DNA of 62,600 bases, taken from an uncultured Peptococcaceae bacterium (GTDB taxonomy: Bacteria > Bacillota > Peptococcia > Peptococcales > Peptococcaceae). The notes under the pieces were generated by a model, which saw only the letters and a list, made by a program, of their open reading frames with translations, did no database searches and had not been told where the DNA came from. Positions 24,486 to 32,552 of this stretch are shown in pieces (positions within the stretch are counted from its first letter, which is position 1; the number at the start of each line of letters is the position of its first letter). The translations under genes were made by a program, and so were the position numbers. The stretch spans positions 1-62,600 of the forward strand of contig CAKQDL010000005.1 in assembly GCA_934229395.1 (NCBI GenBank), in the 5' to 3' direction.

Positions 24486-25292
24486 TTATTCTCTTTCCTT
24501 GGCATATTCGCCACTGAGGTCGAAGGCGTGATTCATTGGGCCACTGCCTTGGCCGAGGTCGAGCATGGCAGCTAGGGCACCGGAGATGTAGTCCTTGGCG
24601 CGACGCACGCTGGTGTCGAGGTCGTAGCCTTTGGCGAGGTTGGCGGCAATGGCGCTTGATAGGGTACAGCCTGTGCCGTGGGTGTTTGGATTGTCGATGC
24701 GTTTGCCGGTGAACCATTTGCCTTCGCCATTAGCAAAGAGGAGGTCGTTGGCATCGTTGATGCTATGGCCGCCCTTTAGGAGCACGGCGCAATGGAAATC
24801 GGTGCTAATTTTTTCGGCAGCGGCTTCCATGTCTTCCTTGGTTTCAATGTGCATACCAGAAAGGATTTCTGCTTCTGGTATGTTTGGCGTTACCACGGTA
24901 GCGAGTGGCAAGAGGGCCTTCTTCAGGGTAGCTACGGCGTCTGATTCAATGAGGGCCGAGCCAGAGGTGGCCACCATGACTGGGTCTACCACAATGTTTT
25001 CTGCCTTGTACTCGACAAGTTTGGCTGCAATGGTTTCAATAAGCTGGCTAGAGGCCACCATGCCAATTTTTACGGCATCTGGACGAATGTCGGTAAAGAC
25101 GGCGTCGAGCTGCTTGGCCAAAAAGTCTGGTGTGGCCTCCATAATGTCTGTTACACCCAAAGTGTTTTGCGCCGTCAAGGCCGTGATGGCCGTCATGGCA
25201 AAAACGCCATTTAAAGTCATGGTTTTTAAATCCGCTTGAATACCGGCGCCTCCGCAGGAATCGCTGCCTGCGATTGATAATGCTGTTTTCAC
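24486..25292 (-). CDS. thiD: hydroxymethylpyrimidine/phosphomethylpyrimidine kinase
   Basis: This 268-residue ribokinase-fold enzyme phosphorylates HMP and HMP-P for thiamine synthesis and salvage. It starts at a GTG at 25292, 9 bases after AGGAG; the longer frame begins inside the leader. Motifs are IAGSDSCGGAGIQAD (substrate site), VVDPVMVATSG, VLLKGGH, and NTHGTGCTLSSAIA with the catalytic Asp/Cys region. It is a single gene rather than part of a thi cluster, and lies directly under a TPP riboswitch, so it should be switched off by thiamine pyrophosphate. Confidence 0.95.
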   Translation of the reverse strand: MKTALSIAGSDSCGGAGIQADLKTMTLNGVFAMTAITALTAQNTLGVTDIMEATPDFLAKQLDAVFTDIRPDAVKIGMVASSQLIETIAAKLVEYKAENIVVDPVMVATSGSALIESDAVATLKKALLPLATVVTPNIPEAEILSGMHIETKEDMEAAAEKISTDFHCAVLLKGGHSINDANDLLFANGEGKWFTGKRIDNPNTHGTGCTLSSAIAANLAKGYDLDTSVRRAKDYISGALAAMLDLGQGSGPMNHAFDLSGEYAKERE

Positions 25293-25404
25293 TAGTAGTC
25301 GCTCCTTTTGCACTATTTTTTTCTGCGACAAAAGGTGGTGCCCCCAATTTGCCGCTTTTGGTGATAAAAAAATAGAAGGCGTTGGCCTCCTATTAGAATC
25401 TTTG

Positions 25405-25495
25405 CTAGATTCCCTACGGCGGCATCATCCGCATCAGGTAAAAGGGTCGAGCCGTGGCTTCCTCTCAGTCTTCTGTAAAGACTCCCCTATCTGGT
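25405..25495 (-). ncRNA. TPP riboswitch (thi box)
   Basis: On the minus strand the leader reads GGGGAGTC, GACTGAGAGG, CGACCCTTTTACCTGATGC, GGATGATGCCGCCGTAGGGA. These are the diagnostic CUGAGA and ACCUGAU...GAUNAUGCC...CGUAGGGA segments. It ends about 110 bases before the thiD GTG. The expression platform holds a stem, AGAATCTTTGCTAGATTCT, on the minus strand just after the aptamer. Confidence 0.95.
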
Positions 25496-25540
25496 TATTT
25501 CATTATAGCCCCCACTAGTAGAAAAGACAAGCCCTGCCCG

Positions 25541-26584
25541 CTACATGCGCATGGTCTTGCGCACGAAAAAGGTTTTTGAAAGGACAAAGGTCAAGGCAAA
25601 GGAAAGCAGCGTGACCAAAATGGTCCACAGCACAATGCTCGTAAGGGCGCCAAGGTCTGTGACTATAAAGGTCATCACAAAGGAGAGTACCATCGGATGC
25701 ACAATATATACGCCAAAGCTGAGGTTCGAAAGGCTCACCAGCCATCTCTCTAAGCCCTCGCTAAGCGCCAGCGGCAAAGCGTGCAAGAGTTCAAAGGCGC
25801 TCGCTGCATAAATAAAAATAAGAATGTTGAAATTGGAGTAACCATTCTTATAATCACCTGTGATGCCCACATACAAGAAGGTAACAAGGAGCGCTACGGC
25901 GCCGGTTACAAAAAGCCCCACCCTTGCCTGCTGGGTTTTAAGCCCCACGTGAACCAAGTACCAGCCCAAAAGGTAGCAGGCCGTGAAGCCCGCAAAAAAA
26001 TCTAAGCTCAGCTGATCCAAAACCATCAGCGCATAATTTGCATTCGGCCATACAAGGCGCACCGCCTTTATGATTGGCTTCAAAAATTGGCTAAAGTCAG
26101 CCAAAAGGATAAAGAGCAATACAAGCTCGGGCTTGTCCTTTTTGGCAAAGGCGCGCAAAAATGGCGTAACAAGATAGAGGCCAATGAGCATATACAAATA
26201 CCACATATGATAATGGCCCTTAAAGAAATGATACACAAAGCTTTCGCTGCTCACTGCATCGCCAAAAAGATTTGGCAAAATCACGTAATACACCCCTGCG
26301 TAAACAAGGGCCCAAAAGAAGGTGAGCGCAATCATGTGCACCACTTTTTTACCGTAAATCTTTTTAAGCGACATCTCGCGCTCCTCGTCAAGCATGAGCG
26401 CACCAGTCACCATCACAAACAAAATAACCCCAAGGCGTGAAAGGCTGTCAAAAAAATCGCCAATCCAAAAATCCAGCGTCATCGCACGGTTGCTAGACAC
26501 AACGAGGGCGCTTGTGTGGGTCAATATAACGGCCAAGGCAGCCACAAGGCGTATCAAGTCCAAATTGAGATTTCTTTTTTCCAT
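25541..26584 (-). CDS. acyltransferase-3 family membrane protein
   Basis: This 347-residue protein has about ten membrane helices. It starts NLDLIRLVAALAVILTH, the acyltransferase-3 hallmark with the conserved Arg and His on helix 1, and has GHYHMWYLYMLIGLYLVTPFL, another family signature. Members O-acetylate cell-surface sugars or peptidoglycan, or act on antibiotics and exopolysaccharides. The acceptor here is unknown. No peptidase or SGNH domain is fused. GAGGTAAC precedes the ATG. It stands alone, ending 40 bases from the riboswitch promoter region. Confidence 0.87.
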   Translation of the reverse strand: MEKRNLNLDLIRLVAALAVILTHTSALVVSSNRAMTLDFWIGDFFDSLSRLGVILFVMVTGALMLDEEREMSLKKIYGKKVVHMIALTFFWALVYAGVYYVILPNLFGDAVSSESFVYHFFKGHYHMWYLYMLIGLYLVTPFLRAFAKKDKPELVLLFILLADFSQFLKPIIKAVRLVWPNANYALMVLDQLSLDFFAGFTACYLLGWYLVHVGLKTQQARVGLFVTGAVALLVTFLYVGITGDYKNGYSNFNILIFIYAASAFELLHALPLALSEGLERWLVSLSNLSFGVYIVHPMVLSFVMTFIVTDLGALTSIVLWTILVTLLSFALTFVLSKTFFVRKTMRM

Positions 26585-26722
26585 TGTTACCTCCCGTTTT
26601 ATTTTCTCCGCTCAATGTTTTTTATTATACCACGAAGAACAATAATAAAAAGTAACGTTTTGGTACGCTTATCGGTACGCTCCGTATGGTACACTAAGAG
26701 AAACCACCAAAGGAGATTTTCT

Positions 26723-27394
26723 ATGATTACTCACACAATAGATCACTGCCCGCTCATCTTCTTCCCCTCGCGCACCGAGCACGCCCCTCTTGTGCTTGTG
26801 CACACAGTTGGGGATGAAGCGCCTGCGCTTTATGATGCTCTTTGCAGCATAGCCACCGTGCCCTTCCATTTGGCCTGCCTGGCGCCCCATCATTGGAACG
26901 ATGACCTTTCGCCTTGGCCAGCACAAGTTGAGCTTGGCGAGGAGAACGCTTTTTCGGGCTACGCCCTAGACCAACTTGCCTTTTTGGAGGAGCGGCTCCT
27001 GCCCTTTTTGGCTGGTGCGCTTCCTGCCTACGACGACATCATCCTCGCAGGCTATTCCATGGCTGGCCTCTTTGCCCTCTACGCGCCTTACCAAAGCAGC
27101 GCCTTTGACAAAATAGTGTCTTGCTCTGGCTCCTTGTGGTATCCGGACTTTGCCGACTACGTTTGTTCCCACGCCTTCGCCAAGGCACCAAAGAGCATCT
27201 ACCTCTCCTTGGGCGACCGCGAAGGACGCACGCGCCACCCTCTGATGTCGCAGGTAAACGCCAAAACCGAGGCCATCTACACCCATTACCAAGCCCTAGG
27301 CCTCCCCATCATCTTTGAATGGAACGCTGGCGGCCATTTTAAAAATCCCGTGGCACGCTTGGCACGCGGCATTGCTTGGAGCCTTGGGCATTAA
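26723..27394 (+). CDS. alpha/beta-hydrolase (esterase-like)
   Basis: This 223-residue protein starts at ATG 26723 after AAAGGAG; the longer frame runs back over the divergent acyltransferase start. The nucleophile elbow is GYSMAG with Ser112. A histidine in GGHFKNP (about 206) and an aspartate in LSLGDREGRTRHP (about 174) fit the catalytic triad. It resembles the esterase D/IroE-like group that hydrolyses siderophore or small esters. No signal peptide is seen. Divergent from the acyltransferase gene, it may share regulation with it. Confidence 0.8.
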   Translation: MITHTIDHCPLIFFPSRTEHAPLVLVHTVGDEAPALYDALCSIATVPFHLACLAPHHWNDDLSPWPAQVELGEENAFSGYALDQLAFLEERLLPFLAGALPAYDDIILAGYSMAGLFALYAPYQSSAFDKIVSCSGSLWYPDFADYVCSHAFAKAPKSIYLSLGDREGRTRHPLMSQVNAKTEAIYTHYQALGLPIIFEWNAGGHFKNPVARLARGIAWSLGH

Positions 27395-27591
27395 AATGTG
27401 GGGATGATGTCAAAGTTGTATCGGCATCTGCGTTCCCTACTGGTTTAGCTGGAAGCTCGCTATTCTCGTGGCCGTGGATGTGGAGCACAATCCAAACAGC
27501 GCCGAATGCATCCGCAAGCAAAATTGCCCAACTGCCGTCATTCAAGCCACCTTTTTCCCCCTCAAGCACGAGTCCAAGCTGCAAAACCTAA
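27395..27591 (+). pseudogene. possible remnant of a coding sequence
   Basis: After the esterase stop, one plus-strand frame without an ATG reads CQSCIGICVPYWFSWKLAI and continues through VEHNPNSAECIRKQNC to a TAA at about 27598. The frame has protein-like composition (hydrophobic helix, then mixed charged segment) but no start or ribosome site. It could be the tail of a decayed gene. I do not recognise the family. Confidence 0.25.
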
Positions 27592-27599
27592 CAAAATAA

Positions 27600-27647
27600 A
27601 AACCACGCCCATCACAGACGCAAAAATCTGTGATGGGCGTGGTTTTA
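27600..27647. terminator. bidirectional rho-independent terminator
   Basis: ACCACGCCCATCACAGA / TCTGTGATGGGCGTGGT, a 17-bp perfect stem with a short A-rich loop and T-rich flanks. Confidence 0.85.
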
Positions 27648-27756
27648 TTATCTTTCAAAGCGCGCTGTGAGGTTGGCATAATGCTTATACAAGGCGCCAA
27701 AGCGGTCGCGATGGTTTTTCTTCCATGGCTTGCTCCCTTTCTTGAACGATACGCAT
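27648..27756 (-). pseudogene. possible short broken reading frame downstream of rsmH
   Basis: An ATG at 27756 after AAAGGTAA begins MRIVQEREQAMEE and soon ends out of frame. In the frame one base over, the sequence continues NHRDRFGALYKHYANLTARF and stops at 27648, directly before a terminator. Removing one A from the GAAGAAAAACC run joins the two into about 35 residues. It lies 69 bases after the rsmH stop, same strand. It may be a decayed small gene. Confidence 0.3.
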
Positions 27757-27824
27757 TGCGTTACCTTTTAATTTTAAAGAGCGCAACCGCCCTTCACAAG
27801 CGACACAATGCTCTATTTGTCAAG

Positions 27825-28871
27825 TTAAGCAAGGATGGCCCAGCGCAGCTTGGTGGATTTGGCGCGCGGGTTGTTGTAGCATTCTTCTTGGCTCGGGCGG
27901 ATGACACCGTCACTGATGGCGCTGTAGGTGCCATTTTTGAGCCCTTCCTTAAAGGCCTTTTTGACCAAGCGGTCCTCGCCAGAATGGAAGGTCAAGACGG
28001 CCACACGGCCACCACTGGCCATGACCTTTGGCAGCTTGTCCAAAAAGGCGTGGAGGACTTCAAACTCGCTGTTGACCTCAATGCGCAGCGCTTGGAAGGT
28101 GCGCTGGCAGGATTTTTTAATGATTTGCTTGCGGTCCTTCGGCGGCAGGAAGGCGAGGGCATCGGCAATGGCGGCGCGCAAGCCTTGAGTGGTGGTGATA
28201 AACTGACCATTTTTGTGGCGGCGCATAATGGCCTTGGCAATCTCCTCGGCATAAGGCTCGTCGCTGTTTTCCCTAAGAATTGACACCAAGCTCATATAGT
28301 CAAGCTGCATCAAACGCTCTGCCGCCGTTTCGCCCCGGGTGGGGTCAAGGCGCAAATCGAGGGGCCCGTCAAACTTAAAGGTAAAGCCGCGCTCTGGGTT
28401 GTCGATTTGCATCGACGACACACCAAGATCGGCCAGGATAAAGTCAAATTTTTCGCCTGGCGCCACCTCGTCCATATTTGCAAAGTTCATCAGGCGAATG
28501 GTAAGAATGTCTTCGCCATAGCCCATATCTGCAAGGCGTTTCTTGGTTTTGGCCGATTCAATGGGGTCCACATCGGTGGCATACATATGGCCTTGGCCTT
28601 CTAGCTTTTCGAGCATTTTTGCCGTGTGGCCGCCATAGCCCAAGGTAGCATCGTAGCCAATTTCCCCAGGACGAATGGCGAGCACCTCTAAAATTTCGTC
28701 CACCATAATAGAGATGTGCATACCGGCCGGCGTCATGCCCTTACTGATAATCTTTTTCACATCGTCTTGATATTTTTCCGGATTGAGCTCCTTGTATTTT
28801 TCTTCGTAGCGGCGCGGGTGAGTGCCCTTGTAGCGCACGCGACGTTTGTGTACCTTTTCTTGTTCGTCCAT
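27825..28871 (-). CDS. rsmH: 16S rRNA (cytosine-1402-N4)-methyltransferase, with N-terminal extension
   Basis: This 348-residue SAM-dependent methyltransferase modifies C1402 of 16S rRNA in the decoding site. It starts at ATG 28871, 6 bases after GGAGG. Motifs are HISIMVDEIL, DATLGYGGHT, FDFILADLGVSSMQID, PLDLRLD, and VLTFHSGEDRLVKKAF. The family entry point normally lies near residue 5, but here it is preceded by a ~50-residue basic extension (KGTHPRRYEEKYKELNPEKY). No mraZ, ftsL or pbp genes are adjacent, so this is not the cell-division cluster copy. It may be a second, clostridial type of RsmH. Confidence 0.9.
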   Translation of the reverse strand: MDEQEKVHKRRVRYKGTHPRRYEEKYKELNPEKYQDDVKKIISKGMTPAGMHISIMVDEILEVLAIRPGEIGYDATLGYGGHTAKMLEKLEGQGHMYATDVDPIESAKTKKRLADMGYGEDILTIRLMNFANMDEVAPGEKFDFILADLGVSSMQIDNPERGFTFKFDGPLDLRLDPTRGETAAERLMQLDYMSLVSILRENSDEPYAEEIAKAIMRRHKNGQFITTTQGLRAAIADALAFLPPKDRKQIIKKSCQRTFQALRIEVNSEFEVLHAFLDKLPKVMASGGRVAVLTFHSGEDRLVKKAFKEGLKNGTYSAISDGVIRPSQEECYNNPRAKSTKLRWAILA

Positions 28872-28960
28872 AGCTGGCCTCCGTCCTCTGATTTCTTTTG
28901 AAAATTGTAGCACATCGCGCACTCTTTATCAAAAAAAGCCAGTACTTTTCAAATTTACTC

Positions 28961-29040
28961 TTGCAAGATGGTGACATCGGTGGTACTCTATGGGTAGAAA
29001 TTTTATATATAAACATTCTACATATAAATTTTTTACCTAT
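28961..29040 (+). promoter_or_regulatory. promoter and probable PadR operator
   Basis: TTGCAA (28961-28966), 17-base spacer, TACTCT (28984-28989). Directly after comes an inverted repeat ATGGGTAGAAATTTT (28990-29004) / AAATTTTTTACCTAT (29026-29040). Position and AT-rich dyad fit autorepression by the PadR protein encoded next. Confidence 0.55.
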
Positions 29041-29060
29041 CATGAAAGGAGGACGTTATT

Positions 29061-29390
29061 GTGTATTACTATCCTGTTTCATCCCTGCTCATAGAGTGCA
29101 TCATTCTCTCTGTGGTAGAACGGCAGGATTCCTACGGCTACGAAATCAGTCAAACGGTCAAGCGTGTGGCCACCATCAAGGAATCGACACTCTACCCGAT
29201 TTTGAGCAAGCTGCAAAAGAGCGGCTATCTTTCTACCTACACCGAAACCTACCAAGGACGCAAGCGCAAGTATTATTCACTGACCGAAGAGGGGCGCGCA
29301 CAGCTCGCCTATCTCAAGGGCGAATGGAACGACTACCGCGACACATTAAACAATATTATTGAAGGGGGTAACGTCAATGACGAAGCATGA
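29061..29390 (+). CDS. PadR-family transcriptional regulator
   Basis: This 109-residue protein starts at GTG 29061, 7 bases after AAAGGAGG. It is a short PadR (subfamily 2) winged helix: SLLIECIILSVVERQDSYGYEI, then ESTLYPILSKLQKSGYLSTY and RKRKYYSLTEEG, with a short helical C-terminus for dimerisation. It probably represses its own operon. Its end overlaps the DUF1700 gene by 14 bases. PadR, DUF1700 and DUF4097 genes in this order form a common Firmicute module responding to envelope-active compounds. Confidence 0.92.
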   Translation: MYYYPVSSLLIECIILSVVERQDSYGYEISQTVKRVATIKESTLYPILSKLQKSGYLSTYTETYQGRKRKYYSLTEEGRAQLAYLKGEWNDYRDTLNNIIEGGNVNDEA

Positions 29391-29967
29391 ATATTTGCAC
29401 GAGCTAGAAAAATATCTCAAGCACTTGCCAAAGGAAGACTACGACAACGCCATGGACTACGTCATCGAATACATCGACGACGTTGGCGAGGACAAGATGG
29501 ACGAGGTGATTGCGGCCCTTGGCACGCCAAAGGAAGCGGCCACCGAGCTTGTGGGCGGCATCCTCGACAAGCAGCTTTATAGTGAGGACGACAGCAAAAG
29601 CAAGCCTACCAACATTTGGAAGTACGTGGGCGTGGCTGCCTTGGCCCTTTTGGCGGTACCGATTGGTCTTCCCCTCTTGCTTGTGGCCTTGGCCCTTATT
29701 TTGGCCGGGGTGATGACAGCCGCTGCCCTCTTTGCTGCTGGCGCGAGTGTTGTTGTGGCCACCTTTGTGGGCGCCATCAAACTCTTTGTGCGTGGCGTGC
29801 TGACCTTCACCGTTTCTATTCCTGGTGCCTTGATTCAGCTTGGCATGGCGCTGGTGGCCATTGGTCTTTGCGTGCTCCTTGCCTTGGCCATTTTCCTTTT
29901 ATGCACCTGGCTTGCACGCATGCTTGTGCTCTTGGTGAAAAAAATTATCGACGGGAGGCATAAATAA
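29377..29967 (+). CDS. DUF1700 (HAAS) family membrane protein
   Basis: This 196-residue protein starts at ATG 29377, overlapping the PadR gene. The N-terminal ~70 residues form the HAAS domain (EYLHELEKYLKHLPKEDYDNA, then EVIAALGTPKEAATELV). The rest has about three to four membrane helices (GLPLLLVALALILAGVMTAAALF and following) and a short basic tail. Family function is not established; it probably links the PadR regulator to a membrane event, which is inference. TAATG coupling joins it to the DUF4097 gene. Confidence 0.88.
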   Translation: MTKHEYLHELEKYLKHLPKEDYDNAMDYVIEYIDDVGEDKMDEVIAALGTPKEAATELVGGILDKQLYSEDDSKSKPTNIWKYVGVAALALLAVPIGLPLLLVALALILAGVMTAAALFAAGASVVVATFVGAIKLFVRGVLTFTVSIPGALIQLGMALVAIGLCVLLALAIFLLCTWLARMLVLLVKKIIDGRHK

Positions 29968-30944
29968 TGAAGCATCCAATTAAAAACACCCTCATCTTCA
30001 GTGCCCTCTTATGCCTTTGCGGCGCCCTCTTCATGGTTTTGGGCTTTTGGGCGGATGGTAACGACTACATGAAAAATACCGACCTCGGCAGCATGGACAC
30101 AAGCTATGTGTCCCTAAAAAATGATACGAGCCTAGAAAAGACAAAAATCGACGATTATACCAAGATAGATTGCAAGCTCGATTATTCCTCTCTCATCATA
30201 AAGCCATCTAGTGACGCGCATTTCTACCTGAGCTACAACATTCCAAACACCAGCAATATGAGTGATTTGGAGCATTCTGTTGCAGATGGTACTCTCACCT
30301 TGCGCGATAGCTACAAGGATCGCAGCGGTTTTAATATTGACCTAGGCTTTTTAAACGTCCTCTTTTCGGATATGACCTTCACTGATTTTGCCGATACGGC
30401 CAATGTGGTGACCCTCTATGTACCAAGGGACGCTGTGCTATCTGCCAGCACCATCAATCTCAGCTGTGGCGATGTGATGCTAAGCGACCTCCGTTTGGCC
30501 TCTTCCGATATTAATCTAAGCTATGGTTCCCTCAAAGCGCAGGATTCCACCTTTACAGATACCCACATCACAGTGGACGATGGTGACGCAGAAGCCCGCG
30601 GCAGCAAGTTCTACTCCTCAAGCCTAACCAATCGTTATGGCGATGTGACCTTAACCAATGTGCTCCTATCTGGCACACCATGTGATGTTGATAGTGGCGA
30701 TATGGAAGCGCAAAACCTAAGCATTGAAGGGCAAGTCGACATCAAAAACAATTATGGTGACATTGAGCTTCAGCTTGCGAGCCCAGAAGGCCTTACCATC
30801 GTTGCCAACACCGACTACGGCGATATTGAAAGTGCCCTCATTGGCGCAACCACAGATGAACAAACCCATTTTGAAAAAATAGCCGATGGCAGCACGAATA
30901 GCCTATATATTGAAGTAAGCGACGGCGATGTTACCCTTAATTAA
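29967..30944 (+). CDS. DUF4097-family beta-strand repeat protein, membrane-anchored
   Basis: This 325-residue protein begins with one membrane segment (TLIFSALLCLCGALFMVLGFW) and then a right-handed beta-repeat domain. Recurrent units such as LSYGSLKAQDS, NRYGDVTLTNV, NNYGDIELQ and TDYGDIESAL show the Y-G-D-[VI]-x-[LA] spacing of DUF4097 adhesin-like repeats. It shares one base with the preceding stop (TAATG). The function is unknown; it is the third member of the PadR/DUF1700 module and probably faces the cell exterior. Confidence 0.85.
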   Translation: MKHPIKNTLIFSALLCLCGALFMVLGFWADGNDYMKNTDLGSMDTSYVSLKNDTSLEKTKIDDYTKIDCKLDYSSLIIKPSSDAHFYLSYNIPNTSNMSDLEHSVADGTLTLRDSYKDRSGFNIDLGFLNVLFSDMTFTDFADTANVVTLYVPRDAVLSASTINLSCGDVMLSDLRLASSDINLSYGSLKAQDSTFTDTHITVDDGDAEARGSKFYSSSLTNRYGDVTLTNVLLSGTPCDVDSGDMEAQNLSIEGQVDIKNNYGDIELQLASPEGLTIVANTDYGDIESALIGATTDEQTHFEKIADGSTNSLYIEVSDGDVTLN

Positions 30945-30948
30945 GAGA

Positions 30949-30995
30949 AACCTTTGCAGAATCACACGAATGATTCTGCAAAGGTTCTTTTTTTA
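30949..30995. terminator. bidirectional rho-independent terminator
   Basis: AACCTTTGCAGAATCA / TGATTCTGCAAAGGTT stem with a 6-base loop and CTTTTTTT. It lies between the convergent DUF4097 and FAD-oxidoreductase genes. Confidence 0.85.
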
Positions 30996-32360
30996 TATAC
31001 TTTCGGCAATGCGGCGCGCTACAAAAACGCCGCTGGCTGAGGCGTGGGAGAGGGAATGGGTGATGCCGCTGCCATCCCCTATTACATAGAGGCCTGGATG
31101 CTTGCTTTCTAGGTGCTCGTCCACGTCTACCTCCATGTTGTAGAACTTGACTTCTACACCATATAGAAGGGTATCGTCGTTGGCGGTGCCTGGGGCCACC
31201 TTGTCGAGGGCGTAAATCATTTCGATGATGCTGTCTAGAATGCGCTTTGGCAAAACAAGGCTAAGGTCGCCTGGTGTGGCGCTCAAGGTTGGCGTGAGGA
31301 AGGCTTCTTCAATGCGCTTGGCTGTAGAGCGTTGGCCGCGAATCAAATCGCCAAAACGCTGCACCAGCACGCCGCCACCGAGCATATTGCTCAAGCGCGC
31401 AATGGATTCGCCATAGCCGTTTGAATCCTTAAAGGGCTCGGAAAAATGCTTGGATACCAAAAGGGCGAAGTTGGTGTTTTTCGTTTGCAGGGCTGGATCG
31501 CTGTAGCTGTGGCCATTGACGGTGATGATACCATTGGTGTTTTCGTTAACCACGGCGCCGTTCGGGTTCATGCAGAAGGTGCGCACCTTATCGCCATAGC
31601 GCTGGGTGCGGAAAACAATTTTGCTTTCGTAAAGCTCGTCGGTCAAATCCGAAAAAATTTCTGCCGGCAATTCCACGCGCACGCCAATATCCACACGGTT
31701 TGACAAGGTAGGAATATCGAGCTCTGTGCAAATTTTTTCCATCCATTTGCTGCCGCTTCTCCCCACCGATACAATGCACTTCTTGCCTGTATAGACGCCA
31801 TTCTTTGTAACAGCCGTGTAGGCGCCGTCCTCTAGGCGAATGCTTTCGACTGGCGTATCAAAATAAAAATCGACCTTATCCTTTAAAATGTCATAAAGAT
31901 TTTCTAGCACCACATAGTTGATATCGGTTCCTAAGTGACGCACCGAGGCATCGAGAAGGTGCAAATCGTTTTGCATACAGAGCTTTTTGAACCTACTGCC
32001 TGCCGAGGTATAAAGCTTGGTGCCCTCGCCGCCATGGTGCATATTGATTTCGTCAATGTAGTTCATGAGCTCCAGCGCCTGCTTCTTGCCAAGGTTTTCG
32101 TAGAGGGTGCCACCAAAGTCGTTGGTGATGTTGAACTTCCCATCCGAAAAAGCGCCAGCGCCACCAAAGCCGCTCATAATGGAGCAGACCTTGCAGTTCA
32201 CACAGGACTTGACCTTCTCGCCGTCGATGGGGCATTTTCTTTTTTCAAGGGCATGGCCGGCCTCAAACACAGCAACCTTGAGCGTTGGTGCAAGCTTCGT
32301 AAGCTCATAAGCTGAATAAATACCACCAGGGCCAGCACCAATAATTAACACGTCGTACAT
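30993..32360 (-). CDS. FAD-dependent oxidoreductase (NAD(P)/FAD-dependent dehydrogenase family)
   Basis: This 455-residue flavoprotein starts at ATG 32360, 6 bases after GGAGG. It has the FAD-binding dinucleotide motif VLIIGAGPGGIYSAYEL, a cysteine-rich segment CPIDGEKVKSCVNCKVCSIM that could hold an Fe-S cluster or disulfide, and SGFGGAGAFSDGKFN. The C-terminal FAD closure is GLYVIGDGSGITHSLSHASASG. The family is conserved across anaerobes but the substrate is unknown. An attenuator-like leader precedes it and queH lies further upstream on the same strand. Confidence 0.85.
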   Translation of the reverse strand: MYDVLIIGAGPGGIYSAYELTKLAPTLKVAVFEAGHALEKRKCPIDGEKVKSCVNCKVCSIMSGFGGAGAFSDGKFNITNDFGGTLYENLGKKQALELMNYIDEINMHHGGEGTKLYTSAGSRFKKLCMQNDLHLLDASVRHLGTDINYVVLENLYDILKDKVDFYFDTPVESIRLEDGAYTAVTKNGVYTGKKCIVSVGRSGSKWMEKICTELDIPTLSNRVDIGVRVELPAEIFSDLTDELYESKIVFRTQRYGDKVRTFCMNPNGAVVNENTNGIITVNGHSYSDPALQTKNTNFALLVSKHFSEPFKDSNGYGESIARLSNMLGGGVLVQRFGDLIRGQRSTAKRIEEAFLTPTLSATPGDLSLVLPKRILDSIIEMIYALDKVAPGTANDDTLLYGVEVKFYNMEVDVDEHLESKHPGLYVIGDGSGITHSLSHASASGVFVARRIAESI

Positions 32361-32389
32361 CATAATCCTCCTTTGCTCTCTAGGCAGGA

Positions 32390-32432
32390 AAAAAGGCTGT
32401 TGGTTCGAGGAAAATCTCCGAATCAACAGCCT
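32390..32432 (-). promoter_or_regulatory. leader terminator upstream of the FAD-oxidoreductase gene
   Basis: On the minus strand, AGGCTGTTGATTCG / CGAACCAACAGCCT (11-base loop) followed by TTTTTTCC. It lies 30 bases before the start codon and ~120 bases after the queH stop. It could be the queH terminator or an attenuator fed by the promoter at 32464-32494. Confidence 0.6.
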
Positions 32433-32463
32433 GTTGTTTTTAGAGTCGCCCTACCATAGAAAT

Positions 32464-32494
32464 AACATAGCATCGTATTGTATGTTATAGTCAA
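32464..32494 (-). promoter_or_regulatory. possible promoter for the oxidoreductase leader
   Basis: On the minus strand TTGACT, a 19-base spacer, and an extended -10 TGCTATGTT. The spacer is long, so this is tentative. If real, transcripts begin with an ~70-base leader (GGTAGGGCGACT...) before the terminator stem. Confidence 0.35.
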
Positions 32495-32552
32495 CTATTT
32501 ACGGTAGTTTGTAGAAACGCTTATCCAATCATAAGCCTATATAACATATTCA

